From NCBI GenBank assembly GCA_964369425.1, contig CAYJGW010000049.1, forward strand, positions 1-19,329: 19,329 nt of DNA. The letters are read 5' to 3'. Below, in pieces: positions 13,703 to 19,329 of this stretch (position 1 is the stretch's first letter; each line of letters starts with the position of its first letter). The position numbers and the translations under genes are program-made. This DNA is from CAUPWF01 sp964369425. Lineage in GTDB: Bacteria; Bacillota; Clostridia; Lachnospirales; Lachnospiraceae. Under the pieces are notes generated by a model. It searched no databases. It was given only the letters and a program-made list of their open reading frames with translations, and had not been told where the DNA came from.

Positions 13703-14701
13703 TTACTTCGCTGCTTCAGATAGTTCTTCGTGTTGCTTTAAAAGTTCTACTGTTAATGTTTCTCCATATGTCTTTGGATTTGTAGACATATTTTCTGAGT
13801 CTACAGACTCTCCTTCATATATGGCAATTGGATAATTTGCTTGAATTCCTTCTCTTCCATTGTTAATAATACACTCTGCCATCTCTTTTGCTAATTCATT
13901 TGTCTCTTCACCCTTATCAACCACAGCTATGGATTCACTTAATGCAAAGTTTCCTTCTTCTGGATCTACGAAATCAATTGGAAGTCCATCTGCTTTATCA
14001 GCCACTGCTTGGTGTCTAAGTCCAAATCCGATTGCAACTTCTCCTGCTCTTACCTTCTTAATTGGCCCTGATCCTGATGTCTCTAAGTGCGCACCTGCAT
14101 TTTCATAAATTCCTGCTAGGATTTCCTGTGCCTCTTCCTCTCCATATGAATCAACCAATGCTTGCACCATTAACCATGCTGTAGATGATCCCGTAATATC
14201 AGTTACAGAAATTAATCCTTCGTACTCAGGATTCGCCAAATCTTTGATGCTTGTAGGTGTTTCCAAATCATATTCTTCCATAAGCTCTGTATTTAAAATG
14301 ATTGACCCTTCAATCGAAATTACTGGTTTGTAGTATTCTGGTACTGCTTCTAATGTTGCCGATTCACTTTCAATCGTTGCAAACATTTCATTTTCTTCTT
14401 GTGCACTATCTAAATAATAAGAACTCATTGTAACCACATCTGCTTCAATATCTGTTCCCTCTGCAATGATTTTTCCACCAAGTTCTGATGTTCCAAATGA
14501 TTGAAAAATGTATTGACCTTCATATCCATTTTCATCCAATGTAGCCTTCATAGCTTCCGCTGCCTCATCATCTGCATTTGAATAGATAATCACTTCACTT
14601 CCACTTGCCTCTGCTGAACTTCCACATCCTGCTGATAGGAACACTGTCGATAATGCAATTGCTGTAACACTCAATAACGATACTAATTTTTTTGCTTTCA
14701 T
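13703..14701 (-). CDS. phnS: 2-aminoethylphosphonate ABC transporter, binding lipoprotein
   Basis: A 332-residue extracellular solute-binding protein of the FbpA/PotD-like type. The N-terminus is a lipoprotein signal: basic MKAKK, a hydrophobic run, then LSAGC with the lipidated C26. The mature part begins SEVIIYSNADDEAAEAMK and shows the periplasmic-binding hinge features of this family, including EGLISVTDITGSSTAWLMV and a GEVAIGFGLRHQA strand. I assign 2-aminoethylphosphonate as ligand from the operon, because phnW and phnX follow directly and permease and ATPase precede. Fold alone would also allow iron or another small solute. Confidence 0.85.
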   Translation of the reverse strand: MKAKKLVSLLSVTAIALSTVFLSAGCGSSAEASGSEVIIYSNADDEAAEAMKATLDENGYEGQYIFQSFGTSELGGKIIAEGTDIEADVVTMSSYYLDSAQEENEMFATIESESATLEAVPEYYKPVISIEGSIILNTELMEEYDLETPTSIKDLANPEYEGLISVTDITGSSTAWLMVQALVDSYGEEEAQEILAGIYENAGAHLETSGSGPIKKVRAGEVAIGFGLRHQAVADKADGLPIDFVDPEEGNFALSESIAVVDKGEETNELAKEMAECIINNGREGIQANYPIAIYEGESVDSENMSTNPKTYGETLTVELLKQHEELSEAAK

Positions 14702-14725
14702 TTTTTCATTCTCCTTGAATTTGTT

Positions 14726-16363
14726 TTATTTTGATACTTTTTTGTACTTTGCTAACGCTTGAAATACAACCTTAGCGATTATATTGGTCAACAAGATCAA
14801 TATGGATAAGACAAAGATCTCATTAAACTTTGAAAAATGTTGTAACTCTTTGATTTTTGTAGTGATTACCATTGTCCTTGCCCCTGCGATAAAGATTACT
14901 GCACTTACGGTAACCATTGCATTTATAAAATAATAACTGAATACTTCTATTAAGGAACTTACGGCATTAGGGGTTACCACTCGAATAATTGTCTTTATCC
15001 ACGAATCCCCCATTAACATAGCTGTCGTCTCCCAAGATTCATTCATCTTCTCTAATGAATTCTTCATCATCAGATACGGTGTAGAGAAGAAGTGAACCAC
15101 GTTACAGATTATTAGTAATATCAATGTGTTTTGTAACGATGTTCCTGTAAATACCAACATAAATCCGATTCCAATTACCATCCCAGGTATCGTATTTGTT
15201 ACCAGTGCAATCCCTTCGATTAATCGTTTGCATCCACTTGAGATTTTACTTCTCGTTGTGACTAAAGCTCCACCGTATGCGATTAACGTTCCTACCACCG
15301 CTGTAAGTAAGGCTGTTGTCACCGAATTGATATACACATCTACCAATGCTCGATCTTGGAATACCGAAGTAATGTTTTCCAAAGTAAATGTCATTCGATA
15401 TGGCCACTCTTCTATAAAGATAACTACAAATATGACTAGAAATGTAGCTGCAATTACTATTAAAACCAACATCGATCCTATGCTGCATAAAATATCCCGC
15501 TTACGGTTTTTGAAATTCTCTACCACTGAAATTTTATTGTAACGGATATTGTACCGATCTAAGTAGCGTAATAATGCGATGCTTAATATAGAAGGAATCA
15601 ACATAATTACCGCAACCACTGCACCATTATTGAAGTTTGGTACACTTCCTAGCATTTCGTTATATAATACACTCGCTACTACTTCAAACTCTCCTCCTAC
15701 CGATGCTGGAATTCCATAATCTGTAAATGCTAGGGAAAAGCATTGAACAAAGGATGCTGCCAAAGTTCCAAGTAATGGTCGAAGTATGGTCATCCAAAAT
15801 GTTCGAGTTCCAGAATCTCCCATAGTCCTTGATACAATCATAAATTTCTTATCGATATATCCCATGGTATTGTGAATCAACAAAAATGAAATCGGTAGGG
15901 TGTATATGGTGTATCCTAACAACAATCCCCAGAATCCATAAATTTCAAACATTTGAACCCCCAACGCCTTCGTAATCAATCCTTGCTTTCCAAAGGAATA
16001 CATGATTGCAAATCCATACGTAATTGTTGGTATCAGCATTGGAAAAATAGCAAGTCCTTTGATCAACTTTTTAGACCACCTTGGTATGTCTGTGTAATGT
16101 ACGGTATACGCTAGGAAAAAAGCGATTATAGTGGTCAATGTAGCACTAGTTCCAGCCACTAAAAAACTGTTTCCAATTGCTGTCAAAAATCCTTTTTTCG
16201 TAAACATCTCTACATAGTTATTCCAAAATGCCCCCCGTGTATCTTGAAAGGACTGTAGCATAAGTACTACCATTGGAACTGTTAAAAAGAAAAGAAATAG
16301 TGCAGCAATCACCAAAAATATTATTTTTATCTCTATCTGCTTTTTCGTCTTCATCTTATTCAT
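14726..16363 (-). CDS. Fused double-permease protein of the 2-aminoethylphosphonate transporter
   Basis: A 545-residue membrane protein made of two ABC permease modules, each of about six helices. The first module spans roughly residues 15-265 and the second 290-540, joined by a basic linker (YNKISVVENFKNRKRD). Each module carries an EAA-like loop for ATPase contact, seen near MGDSGTRTFWMTILRPLLG and MGDSWIKTIIRVVTPNA. Proteobacterial 2-aminoethylphosphonate systems usually encode two separate permeases (PhnU, PhnV); here they are fused, as in FbpB-type iron permeases. The start codon overlaps the region just past the ATPase stop (one base between), so the genes are coupled. Confidence 0.88.
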   Translation of the reverse strand: MNKMKTKKQIEIKIIFLVIAALFLFFLTVPMVVLMLQSFQDTRGAFWNNYVEMFTKKGFLTAIGNSFLVAGTSATLTTIIAFFLAYTVHYTDIPRWSKKLIKGLAIFPMLIPTITYGFAIMYSFGKQGLITKALGVQMFEIYGFWGLLLGYTIYTLPISFLLIHNTMGYIDKKFMIVSRTMGDSGTRTFWMTILRPLLGTLAASFVQCFSLAFTDYGIPASVGGEFEVVASVLYNEMLGSVPNFNNGAVVAVIMLIPSILSIALLRYLDRYNIRYNKISVVENFKNRKRDILCSIGSMLVLIVIAATFLVIFVVIFIEEWPYRMTFTLENITSVFQDRALVDVYINSVTTALLTAVVGTLIAYGGALVTTRSKISSGCKRLIEGIALVTNTIPGMVIGIGFMLVFTGTSLQNTLILLIICNVVHFFSTPYLMMKNSLEKMNESWETTAMLMGDSWIKTIIRVVTPNAVSSLIEVFSYYFINAMVTVSAVIFIAGARTMVITTKIKELQHFSKFNEIFVLSILILLTNIIAKVVFQALAKYKKVSK

Positions 16364-16364
16364 C

Positions 16365-17120
16365 CTATGCCTTTACTTCACAATCAAATAAAGTAAAAAT
16401 ATTATTTCTCTTTATTTCTAATTGATTTAAGATAAATTCTTTGATAAATGGATTGCTTGGTTTATTGATAATCTCATCAGGCGTTCCGTATTGCGAAATT
16501 TTCCCCTCATTGATGATTAACACTTTATCTGAAAGGGTCAACGCTTCTTCGGGATCATGAGTTACAATAATCGTTGTAAGATTAAATTCTCTTGCAATCA
16601 TCTTGATTCTCTCTTTAATCGATTCCTTTATCACTCCATCTAACGCACTTAGTGGTTCATCTAGCAATAAAATCTTTGGTTTCATAACCATAGTTCTTGC
16701 TAGTGCGACCCTTTGCTTTTGTCCCCCAGATAATTGTTCTATCTTCTTATCTAAGTGCTCTTCAAGACCTAATAACTTAATCATCTCATTTACTTCTTCT
16801 TTTGTAGAAAGCCCTGGTTTATTTCTAAGTCCATATACAATGTTTTGATATGCATTTAGATTTGGAAACAACGCATAATCTTGAAACACAATGTTGAACC
16901 CTCTCTTTTCCATCGGGACTTTCGTTAAATCCTCTTCGTTATATAGTAACTTCCCTTGATCAATAGAAGTAATTCCAAGCACTAGATTAAGTAATGTGGT
17001 CTTTCCACTTCCCGAAGGACCAAGTATCGATACAATCTCGCCTTCTTTTATAGATAGGCTGATGTCATTTAATATTGCTACACCACCGTATTTCTTTATG
17101 ACGTTCTTTAACTCTAACAT
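16365..17120 (-). CDS. phnT: 2-aminoethylphosphonate ABC transporter ATPase
   Basis: A 251-residue ABC ATPase with all motifs in place: Walker A GPSGSGKTT at 34-42, Q-loop Q80, signature LSGGQKQR at 130-137, Walker B LLLDEP at 151-156, and switch H188. At 251 residues it lacks the C-terminal TOBE/regulatory domain of about 100 residues found in PotA/FbpC-type ATPases of similar transporters. It is the first gene of the five-gene phosphonate operon, with AAAGGAG before the ATG at 17120. Substrate is inferred from the operon. Confidence 0.9.
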   Translation of the reverse strand: MLELKNVIKKYGGVAILNDISLSIKEGEIVSILGPSGSGKTTLLNLVLGITSIDQGKLLYNEEDLTKVPMEKRGFNIVFQDYALFPNLNAYQNIVYGLRNKPGLSTKEEVNEMIKLLGLEEHLDKKIEQLSGGQKQRVALARTMVMKPKILLLDEPLSALDGVIKESIKERIKMIAREFNLTTIIVTHDPEEALTLSDKVLIINEGKISQYGTPDEIINKPSNPFIKEFILNQLEIKRNNIFTLFDCEVKA

Positions 17121-17155
17121 TCCTAACTCCTTTCTTGCTGCCCTTGTCTGATGTA

Positions 17156-17185
17156 ATTATATCGAATCTCCTTCTTCCATCACAA
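17156..17185 (-). promoter_or_regulatory. Promoter of the phosphonate operon
   Basis: On the minus strand TTGTGA (17185-17180), 18 bases, a perfect TATAAT (17161-17156), about 36 bases before the ATPase start codon. Confidence 0.6.
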
Positions 17186-17228
17186 TCAAATCCAAGTGAA
17201 CACTGTGTAAAGAACGCGTAAAACCACA

Positions 17229-17257
17229 AAAAGAGCATGTAGAAATTCTACATACTC
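17229..17257 (-). terminator. Terminator of the RpiR gene with an embedded palindrome
   Basis: On the minus strand GAGTATGTAG and CTACATGCTC pair around a short loop and are followed by TTTTTG. The core GTAGAAATTCTAC (17239-17251, plus strand) is nearly identical to a palindrome in the rpiR leader, so the same site may also be an operator. Confidence 0.7.
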
Positions 17258-17273
17258 TCTTCTTTCTTCTTTA

Positions 17274-18146
17274 TTAATCTTCATAGGTTTTACTAGACAC
17301 AGCCTTGCTGCTTCGATTCAGTATTTTCAGCCGCTTTTCATACTCTTGATTCAAAACACCTGCATACAACATATCCACAATTGCTGTCTGTGATATTCTC
17401 GAAAATATGGTATTCCCATACAAATACTGTTCATTGCTCGCATAGAGAATGATATCTGCATACTCTCGAATCTTCGCATCTTTAACATTGGTGATTGCTA
17501 GAGTCTTTGCTCCTGCTTTTCGTGCGATTTTTAACATCTGAATCGTATCTTGCGAATGGCCTGTATAAGAAATCCCAATCGCCAAATCTTTATCTGTCAA
17601 ATTATGTGCACTCACATTTTGAAAGTAATAATCCGTATGCATATTGCAATTTAACCCTAAATATAAAAACTTAGTCATCAAATCTGTAGCCACACTAATG
17701 GAGTTCTCTACTCCGTAGAGCGTAATACTCTCAGCCTCTATAATCGCTTCTATAGCCTTTTTATACTGTTTTATATCCACGCATTTAATCGTTTCCTCTA
17801 ATACTTTGATAGATGAGCCTACTATTTTCCCTGGCAACTCTTCTAGTTCATCCTTCTGTGTAATCTTATATCCGAAAAAACCGGCATCCTGATTCCCTTT
17901 TGGCTCTTCAAGAACCGATTCTCGTATCAAGGCATTTTTTAGTTCTTTAAAACTGGAATATCCTAAGCTTTTCGCAAAACGAACAACTGTAGGTTGGCTA
18001 ACTTTTATAGTCTCCGCCAATTGATCCAACTTCAACTTTTCTGCTTCACCTCTATATGACAGAAAATAATCAGCCACTTTCTTCTCAGATGGCCGCATCT
18101 TTGGGTAATTCCCTTGTATCTTCTTATACACTCTAATATCAATCAT
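17274..18146 (-). CDS. RpiR/MurR-family transcriptional regulator
   Basis: A 290-residue regulator with an N-terminal HTH_6 domain. RPSEKKVADYFLS is near 18-30 and the recognition region VSQPTVVRFAKSLGYSSFKEL at about 49-69. A C-terminal SIS domain spans roughly 125-260, with LYGVENSISVATDLM and AIGISYTGHSQDTIQML, the latter being the phosphosugar-binding loop. RpiR proteins usually sense phosphosugars. Its place directly upstream of the phosphonate operon, on the same strand but behind a terminator, makes it the likely regulator. The ATG at 18146 touches the GAGGAG ribosome site with no spacer, so the real start may differ: a GTG at 18131 or a rare ATT start are alternatives. Confidence 0.85.
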   Translation of the reverse strand: MIDIRVYKKIQGNYPKMRPSEKKVADYFLSYRGEAEKLKLDQLAETIKVSQPTVVRFAKSLGYSSFKELKNALIRESVLEEPKGNQDAGFFGYKITQKDELEELPGKIVGSSIKVLEETIKCVDIKQYKKAIEAIIEAESITLYGVENSISVATDLMTKFLYLGLNCNMHTDYYFQNVSAHNLTDKDLAIGISYTGHSQDTIQMLKIARKAGAKTLAITNVKDAKIREYADIILYASNEQYLYGNTIFSRISQTAIVDMLYAGVLNQEYEKRLKILNRSSKAVSSKTYED

Positions 18147-18152
18147 CTCCTC

Positions 18153-18174
18153 GTAGAAAATCTACAGATTTTCT
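18153..18174. promoter_or_regulatory. Palindrome in the rpiR leader, probable operator
   Basis: GTAGAAAATCTAC (18153-18165) differs by one base from GTAGAAATTCTAC at 17239. It overlaps a longer inverted repeat, AGAAAATC-TACA-GATTTTCT (18155-18174), which could fold into a hairpin just before the ribosome site of rpiR. Confidence 0.55.
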
Positions 18175-18346
18175 CATTTTATAGTTTTATAATTTCCCAC
18201 AAATTTCATCTCGAAAAAAAATTAATGACACACTTGCAAAATTGTATCCACAAAAATACATTCCTCTAGCAAACTTATATCCATTCTAACATCAATTCTA
18301 CATAGAAGAAATATAAATCGAATGATTTTTACTTTATTTTAACAAA

Positions 18347-18373
18347 AAGGGCAGGTTATACAAACCTGCCCTT
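18347..18373 (-). terminator. Terminator of the TauE/SafE gene
   Basis: An 11-bp perfect GC-rich stem (18347-18357 with 18363-18373), a 5-base loop, and TTTTTGTT on the minus strand, 14 bases after the stop of the permease gene. Confidence 0.85.
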
Positions 18374-18387
18374 ATGTAATATTCAAA

Positions 18388-19269
18388 TTATTTTTTTGCT
18401 TTTTTCGCATCTCTAAAGAACATTGTCGATGTTAAGAACATTACTGCAATAACAATCCATCTCAAAGTCTCTAAATTAAGTGATTCAATAACAAAATATG
18501 CCACTAATACTCCGATAGTCCCTGCTATAGTCACTACTAACGATGCTTTTCTATCATATTTCCCTTCTTTTACAAACTTAATTCCTGCTGCTGGCATCAA
18601 GAATGCACAAGATCCCATCATAATAGGGAATGCTGCTCCTACGTTCATACCTAACATAGCTACTAAAGCAAGACAAGGCGCATATAAACCTACTCCTATT
18701 GTCATAAACGCTCCAAGGAAGAAGTTAATTACAACTCCAATTACTAACTTAACCCCTGTTAATCCTAGTGCATCACCTGCTGCATTTGCAAACGGTCCGA
18801 TTTGTAATATTTGTGAAATCATGATAAGTGCAACTGTTATCAATGCAAAACCAAGTGCAACACGTATAAACTTTACTGGCCATTTAGATACGATAGATGC
18901 TCCTACTACTGCTCCTACTACTGCTGCCGCTATCATCGAAATCAAAGTTACTGGCTCCACTTCTACTAATCCAAAAAATAAAATTGCTTCCACTACTACT
19001 GGAATAGTATGCCCGACATTAAGAGTTCCTGGCATCAATTCGTCATCACACGATTTTGTAAACTTAAATCCTGATTGAGTCGTAGCAAAACACCCAATTC
19101 CAAGTACATCCAATGCATCAGTCACAAATCCAATAATTGCCAATGGCACAATCTTCTTCTTGTTGAAATCTTTTCTATTCGCAATACAATCTTTGATAAA
19201 ATAAATTGCAAATACTCCAGCACATACACTTAATACTGCCCTCAATATAAAAACCGAGTTAATCTCCAT
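18388..19269 (-). CDS. TauE/SafE (TSUP) family anion permease
   Basis: A 293-residue membrane protein of the TauE/SafE family, whose members export or import sulfite, sulfoacetate or other small organic anions. It has about eight hydrophobic helices in two halves. The first half contains IIGFVTDALDVLGIGCFATT and the second GVVINFFLGAFMTIGVGLYAPC, the repeated glycine-rich motif of the family. The length is in the usual range. The start at 19269 is nine bases after GGAGG. A strong terminator separates it from rpiR, so it is a separate transcript. Whether it belongs to phosphonate metabolism is not shown. Confidence 0.85.
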   Translation of the reverse strand: MEINSVFILRAVLSVCAGVFAIYFIKDCIANRKDFNKKKIVPLAIIGFVTDALDVLGIGCFATTQSGFKFTKSCDDELMPGTLNVGHTIPVVVEAILFFGLVEVEPVTLISMIAAAVVGAVVGASIVSKWPVKFIRVALGFALITVALIMISQILQIGPFANAAGDALGLTGVKLVIGVVINFFLGAFMTIGVGLYAPCLALVAMLGMNVGAAFPIMMGSCAFLMPAAGIKFVKEGKYDRKASLVVTIAGTIGVLVAYFVIESLNLETLRWIVIAVMFLTSTMFFRDAKKAKK

Positions 19270-19305
19270 TACTAAATTCCTCCATTAATTTTAATTAGCC
19301 ACTCT

Positions 19306-19329
19306 ATATTACACCCCGATTTGTAATAT
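19306..19329. promoter_or_regulatory. Inverted repeat upstream of the TauE/SafE gene, cut by the window edge
   Basis: ATATTACA (19306-19313) and TGTAATAT (19322-19329) form perfect 8-bp arms around CCCCGATT. The right arm ends exactly at the window edge, so the dyad may be longer. It lies about 37 bases before the start codon, where an operator or a -10 region would be expected. Confidence 0.55.

Noticed and set aside
15126..15542. A 138-codon plus-strand open frame
   Set aside because: It is antisense to the second half of the fused permease and has no ribosome site or family features.

Overview
The window is AT-rich DNA from a low-GC Gram-positive bacterium. AGGAGG-type ribosome sites, TTGACA/TATAAT promoters, U-tailed hairpin terminators and a lipobox solute-binding protein all point to Bacillota. 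A clostridial host such as Lachnospiraceae is likely, but this is inferred from style and gene content and no species can be named. Most genes lie on the minus strand; the exceptions are a triose-phosphate-isomerase-like gene, a lipoate ligase and a broken mobA.

Left part (1-6810): the first 34 codons of a probable XdhC-family molybdo-enzyme accessory gene run off the left edge. Next comes a four-carbon sugar-acid catabolic locus: rpiB-like isomerase, PdxA2-type dehydrogenase, DUF1537 acid-sugar kinase, KdgT-type permease, a small YcxB-like membrane protein and a DeoR repressor (minus strand). A divergent TIM-like isomerase is on the plus strand. By family knowledge, kinase plus PdxA2 turn D-threonate or D-erythronate into dihydroxyacetone phosphate, which the TIM-like enzyme could pass to glycolysis. 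The divergent control region has two identical 19-bp boxes of paired TTTCGTTT elements, the likely DeoR operators.

Middle part (6811-11800): a patchwork. Two gene remnants, a RelB/DinJ antitoxin tail and a MobA tail, are joined head to head between two terminators with the same stem. Then follow an intact HicAB toxin-antitoxin pair with a 55-bp dyad over its promoter, a VOC/glyoxalase-fold protein, lipoate-protein ligase, a Dabb-domain protein, and a DsrE plus RibD/DHFR-like pair. Upstream of that pair lies a three-copy 72-bp tandem repeat carrying regularly spaced inverted TTACGTAC sites.

Right part (11800-19329): a complete 2-aminoethylphosphonate uptake and degradation operon, transcribed as ABC ATPase, fused double permease, binding lipoprotein, transaminase PhnW, phosphonatase PhnX. 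It is preceded by an RpiR/SIS regulator gene with a matching 13-bp palindrome on each side (GTAGAAAWTCTAC). A TauE/SafE-type permease with its own terminator and an upstream dyad closes the window.
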